Assembly (NCBI RefSeq): GCF_009687905.1
Contig: NZ_BLBG01000001.1
Location: forward strand, 124,001 to 188,000
Direction: 5' to 3'
DNA from: Lacticaseibacillus zhaodongensis
Lineage (GTDB): Bacteria > Bacillota > Bacilli > Lactobacillales > Lactobacillaceae
Length of the DNA stretch: 64,000 nt
Position 1 is the stretch's first letter, and each line of letters begins with the position of its first letter. This document shows positions 16,742-26,327 of the stretch, piece after piece. The notes beneath the pieces are model-generated. The model ran no database searches. It saw only the letters and a program-made list of their open reading frames with translations, and was not told the DNA's origin. The position numbers were made by a program, and so were the translations under genes.

Positions 16742-16810
16742 ATGATAGGACAGTCTCACCATAATTGCACACAAGTGTGGTCACGCCTTGTAAGTAATCG
16801 CTATGAATAA
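16742..16810 (+). CDS. Possible 22-residue leader peptide coupled to the response regulator
   Basis: Frame MIGQSHHNCTQVWSRLVSNRYE with ribosome site AAGGGG 8 bases before its ATG. Its stop TAA (16808-16810) overlaps the first codons of the response-regulator gene, which has no ribosome site of its own. That geometry suggests translational coupling. No homology is claimed. It may equally be chance. Confidence 0.35.
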   Translation: MIGQSHHNCTQVWSRLVSNRYE

Positions 16811-17483
16811 GCGTGTATTGGCTGTTGATGACGACATCGACATTTTAACCATGCTCAACCGCTTTTTTGCTGGTTATACACCGCATTACTTACTTGATAC
16901 GGCAACTGATGGGAGTTCAGCATTCGCACAGCTAGTCAAAAAGCCGGACTTGATCCTCTTAGACGTCAACCTACCGGATACTGATGGTTTCACCTTAATT
17001 ACTCAAATTCGGCAAGTCACATCGGTGCCCATCATTTTTCTAACTGCTCGTGTTAGTGATCAGGACAAGATTCGGGGCTTAAGCGCTGGTGGTGATGATT
17101 ACGTTGTCAAGCCATTCTCCCTAGGGGAGCTTGCAGCCCGAATTAACGCTCACTTGCGTCGGGAAACGACACCGAAACATCAAGACCAAGTTGCTGTCTT
17201 TGGTTCGGTAGTAATTAATTATTCTGCGCAAACGGTCACTGCTGGTTCAGAGCAACTGGATTTAGCGTTAAAACAATACCAACTGATTGCGGTATTAAGT
17301 CAGAATCCCAACCAAGTATTTAGTCGAGAACAGCTTTACGAGAAAGTCTGGGGGTATGACGCGGAAGGTGATGATCACGTGATTGCTGAACATATTCGGC
17401 GAATTCGGCATCAGTTTGAACAATGTAACGTGGTGACACCAATTGAAACCGTTTGGGGAGTTGGTTATCGATGGCAAAGTTAG
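16803..17483 (+). CDS. OmpR-family response regulator
   Basis: Two-component DNA-binding regulator (226 residues). Receiver domain 1-120 with acidic pocket VDDD (residues 9-12), phospho-acceptor Asp54 in LLDVNLP, Thr in FLTAR and Lys in VVKPFS. A winged-helix OmpR effector follows (about 130-226, FSREQLYEKVWG...GVGYRW). It has no clear ribosome site before its ATG; see the overlapping leader frame. Its stop overlaps the kinase start by 13 bp. The operon context suggests control of the downstream ABC exporter. Confidence 0.88.
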   Translation: MNKRVLAVDDDIDILTMLNRFFAGYTPHYLLDTATDGSSAFAQLVKKPDLILLDVNLPDTDGFTLITQIRQVTSVPIIFLTARVSDQDKIRGLSAGGDDYVVKPFSLGELAARINAHLRRETTPKHQDQVAVFGSVVINYSAQTVTAGSEQLDLALKQYQLIAVLSQNPNQVFSREQLYEKVWGYDAEGDDHVIAEHIRRIRHQFEQCNVVTPIETVWGVGYRWQS

Positions 17484-18607
17484 AACGCAAATTGGCCAAT
17501 TTGCCAATCAGGCAGGCATTGCTGCGGATTATCCTGGTTGGAACTCTGATTGCCACTGCAATGATTCTCGTGTTTCTCTTTGTTTGGAACACTTTACTTA
17601 ATCTTTGGGCAACAAGGCTGTTAGCAATCAGTGGCTGGAACCTGTTGGGCTTTTCCGCGAACGCAGTCGGTATCTTCGCATTATTTGGTGGTGCCATTCT
17701 CGGTAGTTTCTTGATTCTTGCTTTGGTGATGCGCAAGACAGCTGATGTTTTCTATGCCATCAAGCTCGCACGTCCACTAGAACAGCTCAATTACGGTGTT
17801 GACCAGATTCAGCATCAGAATCTTGATTTCAAGCTCCAGAACGCAAGTCACGATGAACTCGGCGATCTGGCCCGCTCGTTTGAGAAAATGCGTCAAGCCC
17901 TGCAAGAAGCACTTCAGAAGTCTTGGCAGCTGCTTGAAGATCAAAAAGAAGTCAACGCCGCATTTGCACACGATCTGCGCACGCCGTTAACCGTCCTCCA
18001 GGGCGATGTTGAAATGTTGACGGTAAGTAATAATCAGACAAATCAGCAAGTGCTTGTTCAAGACATGCAAGGCCAATTGCAGCGTCTCACCAGTTTCATT
18101 AGTCTGATGAGTAAAATCACGTCACTACAAACTGCGCCAGTTGAGAAACACGATTGCACCTCAGAGCAGCTTGTTACGTTAATTAAAGACGAAGCCGCAC
18201 ATACGCTCGGTGACTGTCACTTTACTTTTGATATTGACGATGAACTGGCAGTCGATTCGACATTCAGGCTCGCCACCAGTGCGGTGCTCGAAGTATTCGA
18301 CAATCAGCTGAGCAATGCTAAGAAGTTTACCAAGTCAGCAGTTAGCATTACGGCAGGTCTGACTACTCAAGAGCTGCAAGTGACGGTGGTGAACGACGGT
18401 CAGCATCTTTCCAAGGTTGAGCTTGCTAACGTGCGGGTACCGTTTTTCTCATCCCAAAAGGCCGGTCACCACCTTGGCGTTGGCATGTATATTTGCAAAG
18501 TGATTTGTGAGACGCAGGGTGGTAGCTTCACCGTGCGCAATGTACCAGAGGGCGTTGCTACGATTGCACGTTTTCGAATCGAACAATCTAACAGCGTTGA
18601 TAGATAA
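17471..18607 (+). CDS. Sensor histidine kinase
   Basis: Membrane histidine kinase (378 residues). Two helices (about 18-41 and 63-88) flank a very short external loop, so it probably senses within or at the membrane. HAMP-like segment about 100-145, phospho-acceptor His167 in AFAHDLRTPLTVL, and an ATPase domain with FDNQLSNAKKF and GVGMYICKVI. The start ATG lies inside the regulator end, preceded by GGGGAG; a 6-codon longer start is possible. Partner is the overlapping OmpR regulator. Confidence 0.86.
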   Translation: MAKLERKLANLPIRQALLRIILVGTLIATAMILVFLFVWNTLLNLWATRLLAISGWNLLGFSANAVGIFALFGGAILGSFLILALVMRKTADVFYAIKLARPLEQLNYGVDQIQHQNLDFKLQNASHDELGDLARSFEKMRQALQEALQKSWQLLEDQKEVNAAFAHDLRTPLTVLQGDVEMLTVSNNQTNQQVLVQDMQGQLQRLTSFISLMSKITSLQTAPVEKHDCTSEQLVTLIKDEAAHTLGDCHFTFDIDDELAVDSTFRLATSAVLEVFDNQLSNAKKFTKSAVSITAGLTTQELQVTVVNDGQHLSKVELANVRVPFFSSQKAGHHLGVGMYICKVICETQGGSFTVRNVPEGVATIARFRIEQSNSVDR

Positions 18608-18661
18608 TTGATAATTGCTTGGTATCGTCTCCTTGTAAACAAAACGAGGAGGCGTATTTTT

Positions 18662-19537
18662 ATGAGCTCAATTAAAGTTGCTGATATTACCAAGGTCTAC
18701 CGCAAGAAACCGACTCCGGCACTAAATCACCTGACACTTGAAATTGGTAATGGGATGTTTGGTTTGCTCGGAAAAAATGGCGCAGGTAAGTCCACACTGA
18801 TGAAAATCCTGACTACACTTGAACAACCCACCAGTGGTCGCGCGGAAATCTGTGGTATTCCGTTAACGCAGCCGGGGGCAATTCGCAACATTATCGGGTA
18901 TCTACCACAGAATTTTGCATTCTACCCAAACATGAAAGTTACTGCTGCACTCAGTTATTTGGCAACACTAGCCAATGTGCCAGTTCGTGAGCAGCGGCGG
19001 CGGATTGAGCAGTTACTTGATGAAGTTAATCTAACCGCCAAGGCCAACGTCAAGATCCAGCAATTATCGGGTGGCATGCTGCAACGGTTAGGAATTGCTC
19101 AAGCTTTGATCAACAACCCGCAGTTGCTGATTGTTGATGAACCGACTGCCGGCCTTGACCCTGAGGAGCGAATTAGATTTCGCAATCTACTGACTGATTT
19201 TGCCAGTAGTCGAACCGTACTACTTTCAACCCATATCGTGTCTGACGTTGAGGCAACGACGAACCGAATTGGTATTCTCGAACACGGACAACTATTGTTT
19301 ACAGGTACCACTAATGAGCTAATAGATGCGGCGACTGGACATGTTTTCCAAGCGTTGATACCCCTTGAGGCGGCTGCTCAGTTCAAGCAAACGCATCAGA
19401 TCAGTGAGCAAGTTGCCCAGGCTGACCAGATTCGCTTTCGCTTCATTGCCGGCTCATCTACTAGGTCACCGATTGCCCCAACCCTTGAGGAAGCTTATCT
19501 ATTTCTTCAAGCTGAGCAAGAGGGGGTGCTACCATGA
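18662..19537 (+). CDS. ABC-2 type transporter ATPase
   Basis: ATPase of 291 residues: Walker A GKNGAGKST, signature LSGGMLQR, Walker B LLIVDEPTAGLDPE, H-loop STHIVSD. The layout (short core plus ~80-residue C-terminal extension) is that of bacteriocin-, lantibiotic- or drug-resistance ABC-2 exporters. Start after GAGGAGG at 9-base spacing; it overlaps the next gene by ATGA. With the two-component genes upstream it resembles antimicrobial-peptide resistance modules, but no substrate is proven. Confidence 0.86.
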   Translation: MSSIKVADITKVYRKKPTPALNHLTLEIGNGMFGLLGKNGAGKSTLMKILTTLEQPTSGRAEICGIPLTQPGAIRNIIGYLPQNFAFYPNMKVTAALSYLATLANVPVREQRRRIEQLLDEVNLTAKANVKIQQLSGGMLQRLGIAQALINNPQLLIVDEPTAGLDPEERIRFRNLLTDFASSRTVLLSTHIVSDVEATTNRIGILEHGQLLFTGTTNELIDAATGHVFQALIPLEAAAQFKQTHQISEQVAQADQIRFRFIAGSSTRSPIAPTLEEAYLFLQAEQEGVLP

Positions 19538-20649
19538 GGTTGTTTTGGCTTGAATGCAAGCGAATGTGCTTTAGCCTCGCGTTTCTGATATACAGCGGGC
19601 TCGTCTGTGCGTTTATTGTTCTCAACGTTAGTCCGATGGTCAACCGTAGTTTGACAGAAATGCCAGCGCCTAGTCACTATGACGTTATTTATGCCTCTGA
19701 CTTTGGAACATTGAAGGAGGGCGTTTTGGAGCAGTTAGTCGCCGAATATAAAGAAAACAGCTACACGACTTACTCATTAGGCTTTGCCAAGACAAACTCG
19801 TTAAAAGCAAATAAACGTGCTTTAATGCAGACACAAATTAGCGCGTTAAAGCATTCCAAAAACCGCCAAACTTTCAATGCTGGCCTAAGGCGTGTGGATA
19901 CGGTTCTGGGTGGACATTCTGCTTACACTCCAGCAAACGCTGTGACATTGGCGGAACGGCCCATGACCAAAAGCGAGGCTAAACGCGACTACCGCTTAAT
20001 CGTTAAGCGTGACAAAATTTCTGGTACTTTCGCACGTGTTTTCGCGGACATCGCGAGTCTAATTGTGGGTATTTTGCCCACCGTCATCATTATTTCGTTC
20101 TGTTACTCTGATCGGCGCAGCCGTGCACTTGCAACGATTCAGTCGAAGTTCGTTTCAAGCGGCAGAAGGCTGTTTACGCAGTACTGGGTGAGCCTGATTG
20201 TTTTATTACTGCCAGTTCTGGCAGTCGGGATGTATTTCACCCTACGTGTCATTAGTTTGTATCCTAACCAGACCATCGATTTGCTTGCATTCATGAAGGT
20301 TACGTTCGTTTGGGTATTGCCAACTCTGATGGTTAGCAGCGCAGTCGGCTTTTTAACCTACCAACTTTTCGGAAATTTCATGGGCTTCGCATTTCAAATC
20401 GCTTGGTGGCTTGTGACAACATTAATAGGAGCTCAGCGAGTCGATGGTAATTATGGGTGGCTGTTTATGCCTCGCCACAATTCTCTGCACAATGTTACTT
20501 ACTTCTACGATCATTTCGCCATGTTCATCATCAATCGTGTCAGTTATGCGATTCTGGCGCTGGCAATGGTAGTTGCTGCGATTCTTGTTGCGCGAGTAAG
20601 AAAAGGGGCTTATCGCAATGCTTTTTCGAGTCATCACCAAAGATTTTAA
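19534..20649 (+). CDS. ABC-2 type membrane subunit (371 residues)
   Basis: Predicted permease: one N-terminal helix (about 12-33), a large extracytoplasmic domain (about 35-165, Lys-rich), then a cluster of five or so helices to the C-terminus. This matches ABC-2 permeases of the BcrB/CcmB type in general layout only. ATGA overlap with the ATPase; its end overlaps the next gene by 32 bp. Function is inferred from the partner ATPase. Confidence 0.72.
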   Translation: MRLFWLECKRMCFSLAFLIYSGLVCAFIVLNVSPMVNRSLTEMPAPSHYDVIYASDFGTLKEGVLEQLVAEYKENSYTTYSLGFAKTNSLKANKRALMQTQISALKHSKNRQTFNAGLRRVDTVLGGHSAYTPANAVTLAERPMTKSEAKRDYRLIVKRDKISGTFARVFADIASLIVGILPTVIIISFCYSDRRSRALATIQSKFVSSGRRLFTQYWVSLIVLLLPVLAVGMYFTLRVISLYPNQTIDLLAFMKVTFVWVLPTLMVSSAVGFLTYQLFGNFMGFAFQIAWWLVTTLIGAQRVDGNYGWLFMPRHNSLHNVTYFYDHFAMFIINRVSYAILALAMVVAAILVARVRKGAYRNAFSSHHQRF

Positions 20650-21241
20650 GACCAATGTCTGGTCAATGAGTACTGTTGCGCTGCTGTTAGCTTGCCTGAT
20701 TCTGATTCTGTTCAATCTTGCCCCTAGTTCGTTAGCACAGGCCGCAATGCCGGGCGAGCTGTTTGTGCCACTGATTGCGATTATCTGTTTGCCAACAGTT
20801 TTTCTTCCGGACCAAGCAGAGTCGATTCAAGCCGTGATTAATAGCAAACACTATCGCTTACCACTGGTTCGTTTCCTACGGGTGAGTTGGTTTTTGCTGT
20901 TGCTCAGTATGCTGGACGCCGGAATCATAATCGTTTATGGACTGCATGGTGTGGCCGTTCCGCTGCTGGCCTTACTGGTAGATTTTATTGGCAAGGTGCT
21001 ATTACTAGCCGGAATCATTGTAACAATCTATCGAATTACCCAAAACATTGTTGTAGCGTACATTGTCCCGGTAACTTACTTCGCACTTTGCCTGGGGTAC
21101 ACTGGGCTAGGCCCATTTAACTTGCTAACGGCTATGCATGGGCGGTCACTGTTAGATTGCTGGTGGCAAATATTCGTTGCATTGCTCTTATTGGTTACCG
21201 GACTTTTACCGTTTCGACAAGCGCGGACGTATTTAGATTAG
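20618..21241 (+). CDS. Hydrophobic membrane protein, second subunit of the ABC-2 exporter
   Basis: 207 residues, almost wholly hydrophobic, about six helices, no recognised motif. AAAAGGGG lies 13 bases before the ATG, which is nested in the end of the previous gene. Last gene of the regulator-kinase-ATPase-permease operon. Probably the second membrane subunit; too diverged for me to assign a family. Confidence 0.65.
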   Translation: MLFRVITKDFKTNVWSMSTVALLLACLILILFNLAPSSLAQAAMPGELFVPLIAIICLPTVFLPDQAESIQAVINSKHYRLPLVRFLRVSWFLLLLSMLDAGIIIVYGLHGVAVPLLALLVDFIGKVLLLAGIIVTIYRITQNIVVAYIVPVTYFALCLGYTGLGPFNLLTAMHGRSLLDCWWQIFVALLLLVTGLLPFRQARTYLD

Positions 21242-21363
21242 CTATCGATTGGTCGGCAAGTACTTAGAAATAGCATCCGCCATTCCACAGAGCCTGCTTT
21301 CATTTAGTTAGTAAAATTGCTATACTGACCATACCAAATGCGGATACAGGAAGGATGATTGTG

Positions 21364-21807
21364 ATGAGTGCAACTAAAAATACTCCGGATCAGGATGAAT
21401 TGAAGAAGCGGCTGACGCCCGAGCAGTATGCGGTGACGCAGGAAGCTGCTACCGAGCGGGCTTTTACCGGCAAGTACGATGATTTTTACAAAGAGGGCAT
21501 TTACGTTGATGTTGTCAGTGGCGAGCCCCTGTTTTCCTCGCTCGATAAATATGATGCCGGCTGCGGCTGGCCTTCCTTCACCCACCCGATTGCCAAGCTG
21601 CAGGAGCACCGCGACCAGAGCTGGGGTATGGAACGTACCGAGGTCCGCAGCAAGCAGGCTGGTTCCCACTTGGGCCACGTGTTTACCGATGGGCCGATTG
21701 CTGAAGGCGGGTTGCGCTACTGCATCAATTCCGCCGCACTGCGTTTCGTGCCTGTCAGTGAGCTCGAAAAGGCTGGCTATGGCCGATATGCAACGCTGTT
21801 TGAGTAG
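21364..21807 (+). CDS. msrB: Peptide-methionine (R)-S-oxide reductase MsrB
   Basis: Repairs oxidised methionine (R-sulfoxide) in proteins in the cytoplasm. 147 residues; catalytic Cys120 in [18 protein letters not shown] (Cys67 probably resolving) and [10 protein letters not shown] match MsrB. The zinc-binding CxxC pairs of some MsrB proteins are absent, as in many Firmicutes forms. ATG at 21364 sits 9 bases after AGGAAGG; the ATG 9 bp upstream directly abuts it and is unlikely. Monocistronic. Confidence 0.93.
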   Translation: MSATKNTPDQDELKKRLTPEQYAVTQEAATERAFTGKYDDFYKEGIYVDVVSGEPLFSSLDKYDAGCGWPSFTHPIAKLQEHRDQSWGMERTEVRSKQAGSHLGHVFTDGPIAEGGLRYCINSAALRFVPVSELEKAGYGRYATLFE

Positions 21808-21894
21808 ATTAAAAGAGTGTCAGTTACCGTTAATCGCGGCACTGGCACTTTTTATTTTGGATACGGAAAGAGGTGACAGAGGCAAAATGTCTTT

Positions 21895-22443
21895 CTAGTG
21901 ATGCTTTGTTTCTGCCATCAGGCGCAGGTGTAGTTCCCGATAACTAGGGGCGGCGAAGGGTTCGGTTAGATAATAGAAGCCGTTACTGGCCAAGTAACGG
22001 AGGCAGCGCTCGTTATCACTATCGTCGTTAGTGCCACCAAAGAGGCCGTAATATCGCTTAACTTGGCCAGCAACCTGGTAATCAAAGCTAAGTCGCCACT
22101 GCTGCGGGCCGTCAATCTCTGCGCTAGCGCCAAAATTGAAGTTAGTGATGGCACTTTTGGGGATGCGGACTACGGTGCTGGCTAATTTTGCGGGATCGAA
22201 ACGGGCAAGTCGGTCTTCCTTGATGCACAGATAAACCATTCCGGGCATGAACACTAGGACGGAGACGCGCCAGTTATCCTCCGTAAACCAGGGTAGTCCG
22301 CTAGTAAGTAAGTAGTCTGCCGCCTGTCTGGCTTTACGCTGCGCTGAATTTACCACGTAGTTGCAAACCAGAACGTTGTGCTGGAGTGGCAGTTTCAGCT
22401 CGGCGACGACCGCCGCGGTCTGTTTAGGGTTTAGTAAGTACAT
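21895..22443 (-). CDS. Uncharacterised 182-residue protein
   Basis: No family recognised. Soluble, no signal or membrane helix; alternating hydrophobic stretches (VSVLVFMPGMVYLCIKEDRL, WRLSFDYQVAGQ) suggest a beta-rich fold, possibly PH-like. CGGAGC precedes the ATG by about 10 bases. It stands alone, convergent with msrB and upstream of the fru operon end. Real coding is supported by length and codon pattern only. Confidence 0.6.
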   Translation of the reverse strand: MYLLNPKQTAAVVAELKLPLQHNVLVCNYVVNSAQRKARQAADYLLTSGLPWFTEDNWRVSVLVFMPGMVYLCIKEDRLARFDPAKLASTVVRIPKSAITNFNFGASAEIDGPQQWRLSFDYQVAGQVKRYYGLFGGTNDDSDNERCLRYLASNGFYYLTEPFAAPSYRELHLRLMAETKHH

Positions 22444-22585
22444 ATCGTTTTGCTCCGTTCACATTAACTAAGTACACCAAGGCTTATCTAGTGTCGTTAA
22501 AATAACACATTACATTTCATTTCGGCTTGTCACTGTCAATATACATGCTTCTGGATACTTGTCAATACAGGCTCGTGATTACACA

Positions 22586-22636
22586 AAAATAACGGCCAAT
22601 CGCAGCTCTTCTTCAAGCTGCGGCTAGCCGCTATTT
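22586..22636 (-). terminator. Terminator of fruRKA
   Basis: Leftward stem AATAGCGGCTA..CCGCAGCTT / AAGAGCTGCGATTGGCCGTTATT, then TTTTGTG, about 30 bp after the fruA stop. Confidence 0.75.
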
Positions 22637-22664
22637 CTGTGCAATTTATTTTGTCTTGCTTGGA

Positions 22665-24608
22665 CTAAGCTTCCTTAGCCTTTGGGCGCCAGAAACCAAG
22701 AATCAGTCCGGCGACGATTGCACCGACCACCAGGGAAACGAGGAAGCCAAGTTTCTGGTTGGTCAGGGCCAGGGCGACAATCCCACCATGTGGTGCAGGG
22801 ACGTTGACGTGGAAGAGCTGAGTGAGCCCACCGGCGATGGCACTACCGATAACGGAGCTACCGATAACGTGGACAGGGTCGGTTGCGGCGAATGGAATCG
22901 CACCTTCAGTGATGAATGTCAGGCCCAATACGTAGTTCGAAAGACCGGATTGCCGTTCAGAAGCAGTGAACTTGCTGGGGAAGAAGGTGGAGGCGAGGGC
23001 GATTGCCAGTGGTGGAATCATCCCACCAACCATGACAGCGGCCATCCAGCGACCATCTTTGTAACCTGATGCGGAGAAGACCCCGATGGCGAAGGTGTAA
23101 GCAGCCTTGTTGAAGGGGCCGCCCATGTCGATACTCATCATGCCGGCGAGGATAATGCCGACCAGAATGGCGTTACCAGTGCCCATGCCTTCAAGGAAAT
23201 TGATGAGGGCACCGTTGATTGCGGCGAAAATTGGGTTAACGACGAAGAACATGATCAAACCAATAATTGCTAAACCAACAACTGGGTAAATCAGAATGGT
23301 CTTCATGCCATCCAGGGATTTTGGCATCCCCTTGAACAGCTTTTTCAGGCCAACGACCATCCAGCCGGCGATGAACCCGGCGACCAGACCACCTAGAAAA
23401 CCGGATGGGTTAGCAGCCTTAACAACGGACGCGGTCGCGAGGGTTGCCATCCACCCACCGACGAACCCAGGCATTAGGGCTGGCCGGTCACCAATGGACA
23501 TCGCGATGTAAGCGGCGAGGACTGGAACCAAGAAGCTGAAGGCGTAGTTCCCGAGGTTATTGGTGAAGGTGAACCACATGGAACCCTTACCGGCGACCTG
23601 TTCGAAGATGAAGGAGATTGCCATGATGATCCCACCACCAACAACGAATGGCAGCATGTTGGAAACACCGTTCATCAGGTCCTGGTAGATGTGCTGCCAG
23701 AGGCCCTTCTTGGTTTCTTCATCACCGGCTGCGCTTGCACTGCTGCTAGCGCCGTCACCGGCGAAAATTGGGCCCTCTTCGTTCAGGGTTGACTGAATGA
23801 GTTCTTCAGGCTTCTTGATTCCGTCAATAACGGGGCGGTTGATCAGGTGCTTACCGGCGAAGCGGTTCATCTCGACCTTTTTGTCGGCGGCGATGATGAC
23901 CCCAACGGCGCGGCTGATATCGCTGGCGCTGAGCTGGTGCTTGACCCCTTCAGAGCCGTTAGTTTCGACCTTGATGTCAACGCCCATCTTCTCGGCTGTT
24001 TCCTTAAGTGCGGATTCGGCCATGTAAGTGTGGGCAATCCCGGTTGGGCAGGCGGTAACCGCAACGATGTACGGTTTCTGGGCCGCACTGGTGTCGGTGG
24101 CTACAGGTGCCGCTGCTGCGCGGGCTTCCTCTGCGGCCTCCTTGGCGTCCTTTGCTTCCTGGGCAGCTGCGAACAGCCGCTGGACCTCATCTGGCGTCTC
24201 GGCCTTGCGCAACTGGGCGACCAGGTCGGGGTTGATCAATAGGGAGGAAAGGGCGGACAGTGCGGCGAGGTGCGTGTTGTCGGCACCTTCTGGAGCGGCG
24301 ATCATGAAGAACAGGTGTACCGGTTGACCGTCCAGCGAGTTGTACTCTACGCCGGCCTCACTTTTGGCGAACAGCACGGCCGCCTTGGTGACCGCCTTGT
24401 CCTTCGCGTGTGGCATGGCGATGCCGTCGCCAATGCCGGTGGTTGATTCATCTTCCCGGCGCAAAATGTCCTGTTTGTAGAGCTTGGCGTCGGTGATGAT
24501 CCCACTAGCCGCGTATTTGTTGACCATTTCGTCGATGGCCCCGGCTTTAGTCGTGGCTTTCATGTCCATGATCATGATGTCATCGCGTAAAAGTTCACGA
24601 ATGTCCAT
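22665..24608 (-). CDS. fruA: PTS fructose transporter EIIABC FruA
   Basis: Takes up fructose and phosphorylates it to fructose-1-phosphate. Single polypeptide of 647 residues: EIIA with phospho-His67 (MPHAKD), an Ala/Glu-rich linker (150-175), EIIB with phospho-Cys187 (VTACPTGIAHT), and the membrane EIIC (about 300-640) with GVSNMLPFVVGGG. Domain order A-B-C is the usual Gram-positive FruA. Start 30 bp after fruK, GGAGGAATC upstream. Third gene of the fruR-fruK-fruA operon. Confidence 0.95.
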   Translation of the reverse strand: MDIRELLRDDIMIMDMKATTKAGAIDEMVNKYAASGIITDAKLYKQDILRREDESTTGIGDGIAMPHAKDKAVTKAAVLFAKSEAGVEYNSLDGQPVHLFFMIAAPEGADNTHLAALSALSSLLINPDLVAQLRKAETPDEVQRLFAAAQEAKDAKEAAEEARAAAAPVATDTSAAQKPYIVAVTACPTGIAHTYMAESALKETAEKMGVDIKVETNGSEGVKHQLSASDISRAVGVIIAADKKVEMNRFAGKHLINRPVIDGIKKPEELIQSTLNEEGPIFAGDGASSSASAAGDEETKKGLWQHIYQDLMNGVSNMLPFVVGGGIIMAISFIFEQVAGKGSMWFTFTNNLGNYAFSFLVPVLAAYIAMSIGDRPALMPGFVGGWMATLATASVVKAANPSGFLGGLVAGFIAGWMVVGLKKLFKGMPKSLDGMKTILIYPVVGLAIIGLIMFFVVNPIFAAINGALINFLEGMGTGNAILVGIILAGMMSIDMGGPFNKAAYTFAIGVFSASGYKDGRWMAAVMVGGMIPPLAIALASTFFPSKFTASERQSGLSNYVLGLTFITEGAIPFAATDPVHVIGSSVIGSAIAGGLTQLFHVNVPAPHGGIVALALTNQKLGFLVSLVVGAIVAGLILGFWRPKAKEA

Positions 24609-24644
24609 GTTGATTCCTCCTCTGGTTCTGTTTTGAATGTTTAT

Positions 24645-25559
24645 CTAGACTTCTTCAATGGTGATGGTCTGCTCAACTTCGGCAATTTTGGCGCTCGTGG
24701 CGAGGTCAGTTGAGTACGCCGTCGCACTGCCACAAGCGATTGCCTTCTTGAAGCTCTTCAGGGCATCGTGCGTCTGGGCAAAAGTCCCGGTGAAACCGGC
24801 CAACATGCTGTCGCCGGCACCAACGGAATTCTTGACCGTGCCCTTAGCCGCGCTGCCGTGCCAAGCCTTGTCCTTGGTGATCATCAGGGCGCCGGCACCG
24901 GCCATGGAGATGAGCACGTGCTGGGCACCCAGGTCCAAGAGCTTGCGGCCCGCAGCGACGATCGACTGCGTGTCCTGGTATTCAGGATCACCGAACAGGT
25001 CGGCCAGCTCGTGGTGGTTAGGTTTCACGACGAGCGGTTTTTCGGGCAGCGTTGCCAGCAGCGCCTCACCAGTCGTGTCGATGACAAAATCGGCACCAGC
25101 CTGGTGAATCAGTGGCAAGAGGTCGCGGTAGAAGCTCTCCGGCAAGCTAGCGGGAATACTGCCGGCCATGATGACCACATCGCCGGGCTGCAGTTGCTTG
25201 AACTTAGATTTGAACGCAGCGATTTCAGCCGCCGTAATGTCGGGGCCCGGTGCGTTCAATTCGGTTTCGTCTTCAGCCTTCAGTTTGACGTTGATTCGGG
25301 TGTCACTCTGGATGGGGGTGAAGTCACAGCCGAGGCCGAGTGCAGCCAGTTGTTGGTTCACGAACTGGCCGGTGAAGCCGCCGGTGAAACCCCAGGCGGT
25401 CGTTGGCAGCTGCAGTTCCTTCAAAATCCGGGAAACGTTGATGCCCTTACCGCCCGGCAACTTGATTGCCGAATCAAGCCGGTTCACGAGGCCGAGCTCC
25501 AAGTGGGGCAAACCGACGACGTAATCAATTGCGGGGTTCAGGGTGATTGAGTAAATCAA
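24645..25559 (-). CDS. fruK: 1-Phosphofructokinase FruK
   Basis: Phosphorylates fructose-1-phosphate to fructose-1,6-bisphosphate. PfkB family, 304 residues: substrate motif PGGKGINVSRIL (about 35-46) and ATP/catalytic motif SVGAGDSMLAGF with the general-base Asp near residue 250. Its ATG overlaps the fruR stop by 4 bp (ATGA), showing coupling. The tagatose-6-phosphate kinase alternative is unlikely given fruR and fruA. Confidence 0.95.
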   Translation of the reverse strand: MIYSITLNPAIDYVVGLPHLELGLVNRLDSAIKLPGGKGINVSRILKELQLPTTAWGFTGGFTGQFVNQQLAALGLGCDFTPIQSDTRINVKLKAEDETELNAPGPDITAAEIAAFKSKFKQLQPGDVVIMAGSIPASLPESFYRDLLPLIHQAGADFVIDTTGEALLATLPEKPLVVKPNHHELADLFGDPEYQDTQSIVAAGRKLLDLGAQHVLISMAGAGALMITKDKAWHGSAAKGTVKNSVGAGDSMLAGFTGTFAQTHDALKSFKKAIACGSATAYSTDLATSAKIAEVEQTITIEEV

Positions 25560-26311
25560 AGTGTTGCCTCCTTGATATTTGCAAATTGCGTGAATGATGA
25601 ATCTAGTGCCGCCAAGCTGTTGGTGATAATCGTTGCTTCGTTAATGCCGATAATTTTGGCAAAAGACGTGGCGCCGAACTTACTCGTGTCCGCGAGAATG
25701 ACGGTCCGGGCCGCCTGGGCGATTGCGACGCGCTTGGTGGCTGCTTCTTCGGGATCCGGGGTGGTGCAGCCGTATTGGGCGTGCACGCCGTTGGTCCCGA
25801 GGAAGGCGATGTTGAAGCGATAGAGTGAAAGTGACCGGGCGGCTTCGGCACCGATCACCGCCTTGGTGAGGGGCTTGACCATGCCGCCAAGCAGGATGGT
25901 GTTGATGCCGTAGTCAGCGAGCAGGGAGGCGTTGTCAACCCCAGTTGTAACGACGGTGACATCCTTATCCCGCAAGAGCGGAATCATCTGGGCGGAAGTG
26001 GTGCCAGCGTCGAGAAAAATCAGGTCGCCGGAATTTATCATGGCCGCCGCGCTGCGTGCAATTGCGACCTTAGCGGCGGTGTGCGCCGTTGCTTTTTCCT
26101 GCACGCCGGGTTCGTCACGCAGACTGCTGATGCGTTGCGCACCTCCGTGGACCCGCTTGAGCAGGCCATCCTTGGCCAGCTCGCCGAGGTCGCGGCGAAT
26201 CGTGGACTCGGATGCGTTCAGCTCAGCTGTTAGTTGCCGAATTTGCACGGTCCCGTTACGGTCAATTTCTGTCAAAATCCGCTGTTTCCGTTCTTCAGTA
26301 AGCACTTTCAT
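25556..26311 (-). CDS. fruR: DeoR-family fructose operon regulator FruR
   Basis: Repressor of the fru operon (251 residues). N-terminal HTH of DeoR type (RQLTAELNASESTIRRDLGEL, residues about 20-40) and a C-terminal sugar-phosphate sensor domain (VTTGVDNASLL.., LGTNGV.., ADTSKFG). Fructose-1-phosphate is the usual inducer in the family. First gene of its operon; three phased 9-bp repeats lie upstream of its promoter. Confidence 0.92.
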   Translation of the reverse strand: MKVLTEERKQRILTEIDRNGTVQIRQLTAELNASESTIRRDLGELAKDGLLKRVHGGAQRISSLRDEPGVQEKATAHTAAKVAIARSAAAMINSGDLIFLDAGTTSAQMIPLLRDKDVTVVTTGVDNASLLADYGINTILLGGMVKPLTKAVIGAEAARSLSLYRFNIAFLGTNGVHAQYGCTTPDPEEAATKRVAIAQAARTVILADTSKFGATSFAKIIGINEATIITNSLAALDSSFTQFANIKEATL

Positions 26312-26327
26312 TCACCTCTTAACTAGT

